Source: Pseudoalteromonas luteoviolacea NCIMB 1944 (GTDB lineage Bacteria; Pseudomonadota; Gammaproteobacteria; Enterobacterales; Alteromonadaceae). Taken from it: DNA of 60,054 nucleotides. Below, piece after piece: positions 35,433-44,396 of this stretch. The notes beneath the pieces were generated by a model, which saw nothing but the letters and a program-made list of their open reading frames with translations, ran no database searches and was not told the origin of the DNA. Location of the stretch: contig NZ_AUXS01000045.1 of the NCBI RefSeq assembly GCF_001625565.1, forward strand, positions 1-60,054, written 5' to 3'. Position numbers and translations under genes: made by a program. Positions within the stretch are counted from its first letter, which is position 1. The number at the start of each line of letters is the position of its first letter.

Positions 35433-36477
35433 AAAGTGGGTCGCGTTGGGTGCGTTTGCAGCCCTAGGTATTCTATTGGCCGCCTTTTCCGGTGTATTTG
35501 ACAAAAAGCGCGAGCCCCAGCTGCGAGCCAAACCTGGGCCATATCAAGGGGAGCAATATCTTGTGCAAGCACAACCAGTGGCATCGGGTGATATTGTCAG
35601 TGCGACAGTGGTTGCGCGTGAAAATACCCTCGTTGCGAGTCGGATCTTAGCACAATTAGAAACGCTGGAAGTCCGGGCTGGTCAGCTAGTTCAAAAAGGC
35701 CAATTATTGGCGACATTGGACGGCGCTGAACTGCGCGCGGCATTGCAAGAGATCAAAGCGCAAAGTAAAGCCAATACAGCTCAATTGCTGCAAGCACAAA
35801 AGCAACTGACGCGCAGTGAAGCTCTATTTACAAAGGGCCTTATTGCAAAAAATATAGTTGATGAGTGGCAAAGCAAGGTTGATGAATTGGAGGCGCGTCA
35901 TCTGGCACTGAGTGAGCAGTTAAATGGTGCACAAGTGGCCTTGAGTTATACTCAGCTACATGCGCCTATAGCGGGTTTAGTTGTAGAGCGATTACAAGAA
36001 CCCGGTGTTATGCTCAGTCCTGGAGTTCCGATTGTAGAAATATTCAACCCTGCGAGTTTACAAATTAGTGGTGCAGTGCGCTCGAACTTGGCAGGTCAGC
36101 TGAGTGTCGGTGATCCATTACAAGTGAAGTTAGATGCGCTAGATAAGTCCGTGATGGGCCACGTAAGTGAAATTGTCCCAGTGGCAGATAGTCTCGCTAG
36201 GCAGTTTGAAATAAAATTAGACATCACGCCTCCAAAGGGCGCAAAGCCGGGCATGTATGCGCAAATCACGCTACCAACAGCACCTGTATCGAGGGTTGTG
36301 GTGCCACGTCAGCTCGTCTATCAAACTGGGCAATTGAGTATGGTATATGTTGTGGAACAGGGAATAAAACAAAGACGGTTAATTCGATTAGGGCGACAAC
36401 TGAATGACAAGGTGGTGGTGTTATCTGGATTAAAAGCGGGAGAGATACTGGCCGTTTCCTCCAGTACCTCATCTTGA
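35416..36477 (+). CDS. RND periplasmic adaptor (membrane fusion protein)
   Basis: The 353-residue HlyD-family adaptor has an N-terminal anchor (about 9-27), lipoyl half-motifs on either side of an alpha-helical hairpin (about 95-180: ELRAALQEIKAQSKAN to SEQLNGAQVALSYTQ), a beta-barrel and a membrane-proximal domain. It links the permease to an outer-membrane channel, probably a TolC encoded elsewhere. It overlaps the end of the permease gene by 17 bp. No lipobox is seen. Confidence 0.92.
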   Translation: MHLVNKKWVALGAFAALGILLAAFSGVFDKKREPQLRAKPGPYQGEQYLVQAQPVASGDIVSATVVARENTLVASRILAQLETLEVRAGQLVQKGQLLATLDGAELRAALQEIKAQSKANTAQLLQAQKQLTRSEALFTKGLIAKNIVDEWQSKVDELEARHLALSEQLNGAQVALSYTQLHAPIAGLVVERLQEPGVMLSPGVPIVEIFNPASLQISGAVRSNLAGQLSVGDPLQVKLDALDKSVMGHVSEIVPVADSLARQFEIKLDITPPKGAKPGMYAQITLPTAPVSRVVVPRQLVYQTGQLSMVYVVEQGIKQRRLIRLGRQLNDKVVVLSGLKAGEILAVSSSTSS

Positions 36478-36480
36478 CTA

Positions 36481-37158
36481 TTAAATGAATGAAGCGATCT
36501 CATCCAGTGACTTTTTAACCAGTGCATGCTCTGGTACTGTGGCATCATCGGCAGGGTAACCGGCTATCAGTAGCATGTACGGGCGCTCATTATCTTTGTC
36601 ACGTTGACAAATTTCAGTTAAAAAGCTCATTGGTTTTGGCGTGTGTGTCAAAGTGGCGAGGCCTGCATTGTGCAAAGCTTGGATCAAAAAGCCCGTGGCA
36701 ATTCCAACTGACTCATGTACATAGTAATTGGTGTTTTTGTCATCCGCGTGGATCCCGCCTTTTTTTTGCGTGAAAATCGCAATAAGCCAAGGGGCGTGCT
36801 CTAAATAAGGTTTTTGCGCGTCAGTGCCAAGAGGCTTCAATGCGTCTAACCACTCATCGCCAGCGCGGCCTTCATAGAATGAGCGCTCTAGTTGCTCCGC
36901 AGCTTCACGGATTTGTTTTTTCACATCACTGCTGTGAATTGCTACAAAGTGCCACGGTTGGTGGTTGGCCCCACTTGGCGCAAGTCCAGCTGTTTTGATA
37001 CAGGTTTCAATGATTTCTTTTGGCACAGGGCGGTCACTAAAACTACGAATGGTATGTCTGCGCTGCATTAACTCGAAGTTGTCGTCTGCTCTTTGTTGCA
37101 TTTCTTGTAGAGGATACTCAACAAAATCAGTCAATGGGATATTGTCATGGGCTTTCAT
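36481..37158 (-). CDS. Nitroreductase family flavoprotein
   Basis: A 225-residue FMN-dependent nitroreductase fold. The FMN-binding opening RRHTIRSFSDRPV (about 29-41) and SGANHQPWHFVAI (about 58-70) are typical, as is the C-terminal ERPYMLLIAGYPADDA. The dimerising family reduces nitroaromatics, quinones or flavins, and related members act as dehalogenases such as iodotyrosine deiodinase; the 20-odd N-terminal residues and LAPSGANHQPW recall that branch. It converges with the RND operon, 3 bp away. Confidence 0.87.
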   Translation of the reverse strand: MKAHDNIPLTDFVEYPLQEMQQRADDNFELMQRRHTIRSFSDRPVPKEIIETCIKTAGLAPSGANHQPWHFVAIHSSDVKKQIREAAEQLERSFYEGRAGDEWLDALKPLGTDAQKPYLEHAPWLIAIFTQKKGGIHADDKNTNYYVHESVGIATGFLIQALHNAGLATLTHTPKPMSFLTEICQRDKDNERPYMLLIAGYPADDATVPEHALVKKSLDEIASFI

Positions 37159-37402
37159 GCTTGTGGTTCCTAGTTACTTGCTGTGAGCTTTTTATAACTT
37201 GTGATTATAAAGGTTTCAACTTGTTGTGTACCATGGTTAACATAAAGTTTCCATAACAGTGGCAAAATATGTTTACTACCTGTTCAGTGAGGTGAGCATA
37301 ATAACGTGTGTGTATACTGGCTATAATAACAGCAAGCTCTGATTTACTCATATGCTTAGGTACAATTATGCGTGATGTATTTGATAGTGAAGGATAAAAG
37401 CC

Positions 37403-38068
37403 ATGTATCAACACAAATGGGTTTCTGGAGAGACTGTACAACTTCCAGTAGGAAAAGCGGTATGTATAGGGCGTAACTATGTTGCGCATGCAAAAGAACT
37501 CAATAATCCTGTACCTGAATCTCCTCTATTATTTATCAAGCCAGCCAGTGCATTTTGCGACTTTACCCCAGCATTTACGATAAACGAGCAGCTTGGTAAG
37601 CACCACTATGAAGCTGAACTTGTCTTATTGGTTGGTAAGACATTAGATGTTAACAGCACAGATCCGCTCACACATATTGCTGGAATTGGGCTGGGTTTAG
37701 ACTTAACTTTGCGAGATCTGCAATCGCAGTTAAAGCGTCAGGGTCACCCTTGGGAGCGTGCAAAAGCATTTGATGGCAGCGCCAGTTTAACTCCATTTAT
37801 GCCAGTCACTGAAGATGAACTGAAATTGCCATGGCAATTTCAATTTTGGCAAAACGACCAACTGAAACAATTAGGGGAGACTGACAACATGATTTTTAAG
37901 TTGCCCCTGCTGTTACAAGAGATCTGTCGCTACTTCACATTACAGCCAGGAGATATCGTGATGACTGGCACACCGCAAGGTGTGGGGGAGCTCAATGTTA
38001 CAGATACACTGGCGTTGCAATTAGGAGATGGGGTGCGGTTGTGTAGCCAGGTGCAAAAACGCATTTAA
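37403..38068 (+). CDS. Fumarylacetoacetate hydrolase (FAH) family protein, YcgM-like
   Basis: The 221-residue enzyme has KAVCIGRNYVAHAKELN (18-34), the metal-site HYEAELVLLVGK with its Glu pair, GLGLDLTLRDLQ, and GDIVMTGTPQGVG near the C-terminus, all typical of FAH-family C-terminal domains. Relatives act as acylpyruvases or oxaloacetate decarboxylases with Mg2+. It is monocistronic as far as the sequence shows, with purT 100 bp downstream. Confidence 0.9.
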   Translation: MYQHKWVSGETVQLPVGKAVCIGRNYVAHAKELNNPVPESPLLFIKPASAFCDFTPAFTINEQLGKHHYEAELVLLVGKTLDVNSTDPLTHIAGIGLGLDLTLRDLQSQLKRQGHPWERAKAFDGSASLTPFMPVTEDELKLPWQFQFWQNDQLKQLGETDNMIFKLPLLLQEICRYFTLQPGDIVMTGTPQGVGELNVTDTLALQLGDGVRLCSQVQKRI

Positions 38069-38170
38069 CTTCATTTCGCCGTTTTTACCGCATGGAAGAT
38101 AATTTGCTGGACTCGATACGCAGCCTGAGCTTAGGCTATTGAGGTGAATTTACGGATATCAGGAAAACGT

Positions 38171-39358
38171 ATGAAAACTAAGTCATTAGGAACCCCTTTT
38201 AGTAGCACTGCGTGTAAAGTATTGTTTTGCGGCGGCGGGGAGCTTGGCAAAGAAACGGTGATTGAGTTTAAGCGGCTCGGTGCCGAAGTCATTGTCTTAG
38301 ATCGCTATGACAATGCGCCAGCGATGCAAGTCGCGGACAGGAGTTACACCTTGTCGATGCTTGATGGTGATAAGTTGGCAGCAATCATCCGTGCAGAGCA
38401 GCCAGACTACATAGTGCCTGAAATAGAAGCGATAGCAACGGATACCTTAGTTGAGCTCGAAGGTGAAGGGTTTACGGTGGTACCCACTGCTAAAGCAACG
38501 CAATTGACCATGAACCGAGAAGGGATCCGTCGACTTGCAGCTGAGGAGCTTGGCTTGGCGACATCCCCATATCAGTTTGTTGATAATTTAGCTGATTTTA
38601 CAGCTGCTATTCACCAAATTGGTATGCCATGTGTCGTGAAACCGATCATGAGTTCATCTGGGAAAGGGCAGAGCGTGGTGAAAACTGATGCCGATATTGA
38701 CGCGGCATGGACATACGCACAACAAGGCGGCAGAGCCGGTCAAGGACGCGTTATTGTTGAAGGGTTTGTTGATTTTGATTATGAAATCACACTGTTGACG
38801 ATCCGCCATATTCAGGGGACCAGCTTTTGTGCGCCAATAGGTCATGTGCAAGCAGGTGGCGATTATCAACAGAGTTGGCAACCTCAGGCAATGAGCGAAG
38901 TTGCGCTTGCGCGCAGCAAAGAAATTGCGTGCAAAATCACAGAAGCGCTCGGTGGTCGGGGGTTATTTGGTGTTGAACTGTTTATCAAAGGAGATGATGT
39001 GTATTTCAGTGAGGTTTCGCCACGGCCCCATGATACCGGCATGGTCACGTTAATATCACAGGATTTGAGTGAGTTTGCCCTGCATGCACGGGCAGTCTTG
39101 GGACTTCCTATCCCGAATATTCACTTTCACGGTCCGTCAGCGTCCAGTGTCATTTTGGTAGAAGGTGAATCTAAACAATTGCAGTTTGGCAATTTAATTC
39201 AAGCGTTGGCAGAGCCAAACACCGACTTACGGCTTTTTGGTAAGCCTGAGGTTCAGGGAGTTAGGCGTATGGGCGTTGCATTAGCAAGGGATACCCACAT
39301 TGAACAGGCCGTTGAAAAAGCCAAAAGAGTCAGCGCGGCGGTGGAATATACTTTATAA
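38171..39358 (+). CDS. purT: Formate-dependent GAR transformylase
   Basis: The 395-residue ATP-grasp enzyme makes formyl-GAR from GAR, formate and ATP in purine synthesis. The N-terminal nucleotide fold has LFCGGGELGKE; the ATP-grasp region has VKPIMSSSGKGQSVV and the C-terminal metal-site VYFSEVSPRPHDTGMV. The start at 38171 has AGGA at 38161-38164 with 6-base spacing and matches PurT from other species; the frame to 38144 adds nine residues. A hairpin terminator follows. Confidence 0.96.
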   Translation: MKTKSLGTPFSSTACKVLFCGGGELGKETVIEFKRLGAEVIVLDRYDNAPAMQVADRSYTLSMLDGDKLAAIIRAEQPDYIVPEIEAIATDTLVELEGEGFTVVPTAKATQLTMNREGIRRLAAEELGLATSPYQFVDNLADFTAAIHQIGMPCVVKPIMSSSGKGQSVVKTDADIDAAWTYAQQGGRAGQGRVIVEGFVDFDYEITLLTIRHIQGTSFCAPIGHVQAGGDYQQSWQPQAMSEVALARSKEIACKITEALGGRGLFGVELFIKGDDVYFSEVSPRPHDTGMVTLISQDLSEFALHARAVLGLPIPNIHFHGPSASSVILVEGESKQLQFGNLIQALAEPNTDLRLFGKPEVQGVRRMGVALARDTHIEQAVEKAKRVSAAVEYTL

Positions 39359-39363
39359 GTACT

Positions 39364-39388
39364 CAAAAAAGGGCCGTTTGGCCCTTTG
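39364..39388. terminator. Hairpin between purT and the TorF-type porin gene
   Basis: GGGCC 39371-39375 pairs with GGCCC 39380-39384 around a GTTT loop. The A-run on the left gives six T on the minus strand, so it terminates the porin gene well and purT less well. Confidence 0.75.
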
Positions 39389-39407
39389 AGTTGCAGCAAA
39401 AATCAAT

Positions 39408-40094
39408 TTACAAATCGAAGTCGACAGCGTAACTTACATAAACTTTAAGATCGTCATCGGCGTCGAGGTCAGTTTTGACTAGGCCAAATGTGTAACCATC
39501 TTTACTCAGGTTGACTCCATAATCCATATAGCTGTCGTCTTCTCCTGTCCATTCCATGACCGTATCTCCCCGTGAGTTGCCGATATGCAATCCAAGCTCA
39601 GCGCTTTTGAATACCGGAAATGTGGCATTGAGTTCAAGATAAAGCATATCTTCTTCGGTGCTGCTACCTGACTGGGCATGGGTTAAATAACTGGCTTTAA
39701 AAGTGAGATTACGCCAGCCGAGTGAAGTATAAACCTCACCAAAGTCAATATCGCCCGCAGCATCTGGGTAAGCATAGTGAATATAGCCAATATCATAACT
39801 TAGCGCTTTGATCTCTCCGCTAAATCCCAAGTAAAAATCGAGCTCGTAGCTGGTGCTGGAAGTCTCACCAAAGTCTACATTAGATGCCCAAGTTCCAAGG
39901 TAAAAGCCGGAGTCATTGCTGTAATCGAGGCCACCAGAAACAGCCGCGCCATCATCAGATTGCGTGATCCCACGCCAAAAATAATTTGAGCTAGCAGCAG
40001 CATTGGCTGAAACGGTATGGCCACTGGCAGCTAGGGCGTTGCTAGAAAGTAACACTAAGCACGCACCCAATAAGAAAGAAGCTTTGTTTGTCAT
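39408..40094 (-). CDS. TorF family putative outer-membrane porin
   Basis: A 228-residue protein with a signal peptide (to ALA/A about 22) and a beta-barrel pattern of alternating residues. The opening SANAAASSNYFWRGITQSDD and GWRNLTFKASYL match the TIGR02001 (TorF) family, placed in the outer membrane. It is small for a porin, so perhaps an 8-10-stranded barrel. Solute unknown. It ends with the aromatic-poor but barrel-like VYVSYAVDFDL. Confidence 0.85.
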   Translation of the reverse strand: MTNKASFLLGACLVLLSSNALAASGHTVSANAAASSNYFWRGITQSDDGAAVSGGLDYSNDSGFYLGTWASNVDFGETSSTSYELDFYLGFSGEIKALSYDIGYIHYAYPDAAGDIDFGEVYTSLGWRNLTFKASYLTHAQSGSSTEEDMLYLELNATFPVFKSAELGLHIGNSRGDTVMEWTGEDDSYMDYGVNLSKDGYTFGLVKTDLDADDDLKVYVSYAVDFDL

Positions 40095-40324
40095 AATGGT
40101 TCCTATATGGCACAGAATAAATCATTTTCTAATACGAGTACCATTGAGAGAATTGTTTAATCCTGTATTCAATGGTGAACAAAGCATCGCAAGCTCTGCG
40201 CCAACCTAAATACGACTGAGTGAATGTTTATTAGGTAGTTGAAATTAATGGTGATAAACCAAAGCTCTGATGGCGCTGGTGGTAGGAAAGGTTATGTCGT
40301 GTGCACATCCTTGGTGCGCAATAG

Positions 40325-40355
40325 CATAGCCTGCACTGTTATTATGCAGGCTATG
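40325..40355 (-). terminator. Long hairpin after the hypothetical gene at 40365
   Basis: CATAGCCTGCA 40325-40335 pairs fully with TGCAGGCTATG 40345-40355. It lies just beyond the stop codon of the minus-strand gene but lacks a T-run, so it may stabilise the 3' end rather than terminate strongly. The rest of 40095-40324 shows nothing. Confidence 0.5.
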
Positions 40356-40364
40356 TCCCCTGTA

Positions 40365-41531
40365 TTAGCCAAATATGGTACGCATTAGCTGGATAGTTTC
40401 ATCTACACTTCTACCTTTTTCTACCTCAGCGATGATAGAGTCGCGTTTAGAGCGAATATGCTCAGGCATTGACTCATCACTGAGTGCTCTGTCAACTAAT
40501 GTTGCGGCAGACTCTTTGCTGCGGCGCACAGATTTGCTACCAGATGAAGTTGTGGTGCGCTTGGGTTTGTGCAGTAATTTATAGTAGTTAGAAGACGTTT
40601 TTGTATCTTCATCAGCATAATAGAAGAAGATTGGCAGTAGTGCTTTCACCTCTGCAAGCTTCGACTCGAGTTCATTGGTACCACTGGCCATCGCAAACCA
40701 AGGCATTTTAGCGATTGCTTGCACGATATCTTGCCAATAGCGCTCGAAATCACGATTGTTTAAACGTGTGACGCCCAAAGCTTGGCACAGTGCGTCGAGG
40801 CGATTGTTGGTGATCGGTGTAAACACATCAGGGCGACGCATGGCGAGTAGGCGTGTCGCAGGGGCAAGGGTTGGCTTTTCATCGCTGCCATTAAAGGCAC
40901 TTAGAAATGCGATTGTAAACCCTTGATAGTTTTCAAGTGTGACTGGACCTTCTAATGGGATATGAGCTAGTGCTTCGTCAAAAGCGCCAGGCAAATCGGC
41001 AAATTGCTGATGAAAGCCTTTTGCACTTTTTGTTGATGCAAACCACTCAACATCAAATTGATATACACTGGTATCGTGTTTCGCTGTGTGTTTACCTGCA
41101 AAAGCTAAGCGATCTTCAACGATCATGTCTTGTAATTTGTCATCACGTAGTGTTGCAATGTAATCCATGAGCTTTAACTGCTCATCAAGCACCAACACAT
41201 CACTGCGCTGGGCAATGAAGTCACTCACCACTGGCCAAGGCGCGATCCGCAACGTTTTGACTTGCAGGAAGCTGATTGCTGAGATCAGCATATCTTGGAG
41301 TTTTTTTACAGTTGGAAGCTGGTGGTCGTCCAGCAGATCAAAATTAATGCGGTTTTTAGCCACGTCGAGTAACTCATAACACCAGCCCAGAAAGTCTTCT
41401 GGGTGATTTTCTACTTTAACCGCCATCAGGTTTAAGCTGATCTCAGTAGATTGTTTTAAGATGTTTTGGTAAATCTGACTTTCTTGTTCGCCCAAAGCCA
41501 TATTTGACGGTGAAATGAGCAACTTTTTCAT
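40365..41531 (-). CDS. Hypothetical protein, unrecognised
   Basis: I do not recognise this 388-residue protein. It is soluble with no signal peptide. The N-terminal 280 residues are mainly helical with regions such as ATRLLAMRRPDVFTPITNNR, then a low-complexity basic/Ser-Thr linker (about 318-338, KRTTTSSGSKSVRRSKESAA) and a final helical segment with EKGRSVDETIQLMRTIFG. The linker suggests two domains. ATG 41531 is preferred to 41549; GGAG lies 12 bases upstream. It is monocistronic. Confidence 0.75.
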   Translation of the reverse strand: MKKLLISPSNMALGEQESQIYQNILKQSTEISLNLMAVKVENHPEDFLGWCYELLDVAKNRINFDLLDDHQLPTVKKLQDMLISAISFLQVKTLRIAPWPVVSDFIAQRSDVLVLDEQLKLMDYIATLRDDKLQDMIVEDRLAFAGKHTAKHDTSVYQFDVEWFASTKSAKGFHQQFADLPGAFDEALAHIPLEGPVTLENYQGFTIAFLSAFNGSDEKPTLAPATRLLAMRRPDVFTPITNNRLDALCQALGVTRLNNRDFERYWQDIVQAIAKMPWFAMASGTNELESKLAEVKALLPIFFYYADEDTKTSSNYYKLLHKPKRTTTSSGSKSVRRSKESAATLVDRALSDESMPEHIRSKRDSIIAEVEKGRSVDETIQLMRTIFG

Positions 41532-41975
41532 GCTGCGTGGATACTCCAAGGTTAGGTTAAAATCTAGACTACTCAGTTTAGCGAACGTATCGATAAACTG
41601 GCAAGGGCGAGGATCATACCGAGTTCTAGCGCAGTTGCAACGCGGTTTGTGGTCTTTTTTTCAGCGAACCTTATTCCGCCTTTTTTATGCGCTTCGTTTT
41701 GCGGGTTTCTTCTCGATGATTGTCGTGCAATATAATGCTATTTGTGAACTTTAAATTAAGTGTAATTAGCTAATAGTTTGGGTGAGAACGGATTTTTTTT
41801 AACTAATTAAAGCAATTGGTTATAAAGGTTTAGAATATGTGGCAAGAGAACTTTGGGTCGTTTTGTAAAACTTTTTTGTCATTTTTTCCCCATTCGCCTA
41901 TGCGCTTCTTTTGTGGTTTTTTATCAGCCTCGCTATGATAGTGAATAGAAAATTATTTCTGTGTAAGGATGATCG

Positions 41976-43928
41976 ATGAAGGCGATTTTAAAAGGTGTAG
42001 TGGGTCTCATAGTATTGACGATAGCGTTGATCATATTAGCGCCCATGTTAATTCCAACAGAAACGATAGTGTCTCAGATCACGTCGCAAGTTGAAAAAAC
42101 CACAGGGCGGAAATTAACCATTTCAGGCGACAGTGAGCTATCTATATTACCCGAGCTGAACATTACGCTAAATCAAGTGGCGTTTGACAACATGCCCTCG
42201 GGTAGTGCGCCACATATGCTTAAAATGGACCAGCTTGCAGTTCATGTTCCTTGGTTTTCTTTACTATCAGGTGAGTTTCAACTGGAACGCTTTGTAATTC
42301 AAAACCCCCAGATATTATTGGAGATCGATGCACAGGGGCGCCCAAATTGGCAGCTATTTGATCCGGTGGCACAATCTCAAACGCCCGAAGCGACTGCGAC
42401 TGAGGCTCAATCTGGTCCGGTTACATTGCCAAGTGGATTCGATATTGCTTTAGGCGAGGTCGCAATTTATGGCGGTACTATCACGTATGCCGACGCTCAG
42501 GCGGGCACCAATGAACAGCTCACCGATTTAGCCTTGAGTGTCGTACTCCCTTCTCTATACCAACCGCTTATGATCGAAGGGCAAGTAACATTTCAAAAAC
42601 AGCGTTTTGATTTAGCGCTCAATGTTGATACCCCTGCTAAAGCTATTCAAAGTGAAGATTTTAAATTTACCAAACAGTTACGCAACGATTTAGTGAATGT
42701 AGATTTCAATGGTGGCGTTTTAAAACAGGGGAGTGTCTTTGAGGGTGAATTGGCTGTTTCGGGTAGCTCAGTGAAGTCATTGACGAAATGGCAAAATGTT
42801 GTATTAGACGCCAAAGACAATGCGTTTAATCAGTTTGAAGTTACCGGGGCGATGACATTTTCCAATAATGTATTTAGCTTGGAAAGCTTTAGCGCAAAAT
42901 TAGATGAATTGGCTATCAAAGGTAATGCGCAAGTCAACCTTGGTGAGCGTTTGTCTGTTGCGGCCAATGTGGATTTAGGAATGTTGAATTTAAATCCTTA
43001 TCTACCTGATCCTGTGAACACAACACAACCTACAAAGCCAGAAGAAGAGGTCGCCGCAACACCGATTGTGTGGGATGACACTAAGATAGACTTGTCGGCG
43101 CTGAACATGTTAGATGCGGATATTGTAGTACGATCTACAGGCCTCCAAGCACGCAAAATCACACTTGGAAAGAACCAATTGTCAGTGAAACTGGATAAGG
43201 GTCAGGCTGTGTTATCACTGGATAGTTTCAATGCTTATAACGGAACAGGAAAAGGCAAAGTGGAGGTAAATGCAGCAGCGACTCCGTATCAAATCGATAC
43301 AGACTTTGCACTTAATGGGATTAACGCAGAACCATTACTAACCGATGCGATTGGTTTTGACAAAGTACTGGGTAAAGGCAGTCTCAATTGGCAATTAAGT
43401 ACGCTTGGTGTCAGTCAAAAGCAATTTATCTCTCAGTTAGCAGGAAAATTGGCTTTTGAGTTTAAGGATGGGGGTGTAAAAGGTGCTAACTTGGCGGAGA
43501 TGGTGCGCAAAGGCCAAGAAATGCTTAAAGGTAATTTTTCTGGTTTATCAGAAGGGATCAATGCAGATTTTGATCCACAACAAAAAACGGACTTCTCTGC
43601 TTTGACGGGCAGCTTTACGTTTGCAAAAGGGATTGGTACAAACAGAGACCTCCTACTGGCAAGTCCACTTATTCGTATCACTGGGTCGGGTGTGGTCGAT
43701 CTACCAAAAACCTTTGTGGACTACCGTTTAGTAACTGGAATTGTCGATACTATAGAGGGGCAAAGTAGCCGAGATAAAAGCACGGGCTTTAAGATACCAG
43801 CTAGAATTAAAGGCCCATTTCATCAAGTCGAGACCAGCCTAGATTTCAGCAGTGCTGCCAAAGACAAGGCAAAAGATACCATTAAAGACAAACTCAAAGA
43901 TAAGTTTAAAGGTTTATTCGGAGGCTAA
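41976..43928 (+). CDS. AsmA family protein
   Basis: The 650-residue protein has one N-terminal membrane span (about 5-25) and a long beta-rich body. It begins with the AsmA pattern IPTETIVSQITSQVEKTTGR, KLTISGDSELSILPELNITL, and ends in a Lys/Asp coiled-coil-like tail (KDKAKDTIKDKLKDKFKGL). The AsmA/TamB/YhdP group forms beta-groove bridges that carry phospholipid between the inner and outer membrane. The length is close to E. coli AsmA (617). It is monocistronic; an inverted repeat GGTGCATAT/ATATGCACC (43938-43972) follows. Confidence 0.9.
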   Translation: MKAILKGVVGLIVLTIALIILAPMLIPTETIVSQITSQVEKTTGRKLTISGDSELSILPELNITLNQVAFDNMPSGSAPHMLKMDQLAVHVPWFSLLSGEFQLERFVIQNPQILLEIDAQGRPNWQLFDPVAQSQTPEATATEAQSGPVTLPSGFDIALGEVAIYGGTITYADAQAGTNEQLTDLALSVVLPSLYQPLMIEGQVTFQKQRFDLALNVDTPAKAIQSEDFKFTKQLRNDLVNVDFNGGVLKQGSVFEGELAVSGSSVKSLTKWQNVVLDAKDNAFNQFEVTGAMTFSNNVFSLESFSAKLDELAIKGNAQVNLGERLSVAANVDLGMLNLNPYLPDPVNTTQPTKPEEEVAATPIVWDDTKIDLSALNMLDADIVVRSTGLQARKITLGKNQLSVKLDKGQAVLSLDSFNAYNGTGKGKVEVNAAATPYQIDTDFALNGINAEPLLTDAIGFDKVLGKGSLNWQLSTLGVSQKQFISQLAGKLAFEFKDGGVKGANLAEMVRKGQEMLKGNFSGLSEGINADFDPQQKTDFSALTGSFTFAKGIGTNRDLLLASPLIRITGSGVVDLPKTFVDYRLVTGIVDTIEGQSSRDKSTGFKIPARIKGPFHQVETSLDFSSAAKDKAKDTIKDKLKDKFKGLFGG

Positions 43929-43937
43929 GCGGTTTCA

Positions 43938-43972
43938 GGTGCATATAGTGTAGCAAGTCCACAATATGCACC
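43938..43972 (+). other. Inverted repeat after asmA-like gene; gap to 44396
   Basis: GGTGCATAT 43938-43946 and ATATGCACC 43964-43972 form a 9-bp stem with a 17-base loop and no T-run. The remainder to 44396 is A/T-rich. The ORF at 44016-44222 in it has no ribosome site and reads like noncoding DNA. Confidence 0.4.
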
Positions 43973-44396
43973 CACCCCCTTGCACTGTGAGCCCGAGACT
44001 TGAAGAGTCGATTTTTTGCATGTTGTGAAGGATTCGGCACTTTACAATTCGGGTTATTTACTCCTCAAACTCTCTTTTTCATATTGTAAACCATCCTTTA
44101 GTATAAATTTATTATTCCCTATTTTGCATATGTTTAGGGTGGCCATATATTTAAGTATCTATTATTTAGCACATAAAACTTTTTCTCATCCAGTAATTGT
44201 AAATAGTGCTATGTACATGTGATATTTTTGATTGAAAAATACACACTGGTCGTTTAATTCTATTACTCATATTCTCAACTCAAATAACTTTAAAGACCAT
44301 GTTCACGGGCCCTGACTTGTTAGATTTAATTGGTTTACCATGCAATCGAAAATATGCACTGAATACCTCAACGGCGATATCGCTGGAGGTTGTGTG

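Noticed and set aside
37205..37489. 94-codon minus-strand ORF overlapping the FAH-family gene
   Set aside because: Shadow of the FAH gene start and its upstream region, without ribosome site.
44016..44222. 68-codon ORF after the AsmA-family gene
   Set aside because: Hydrophobic residues arise from T-rich DNA; no Shine-Dalgarno and no domain pattern.
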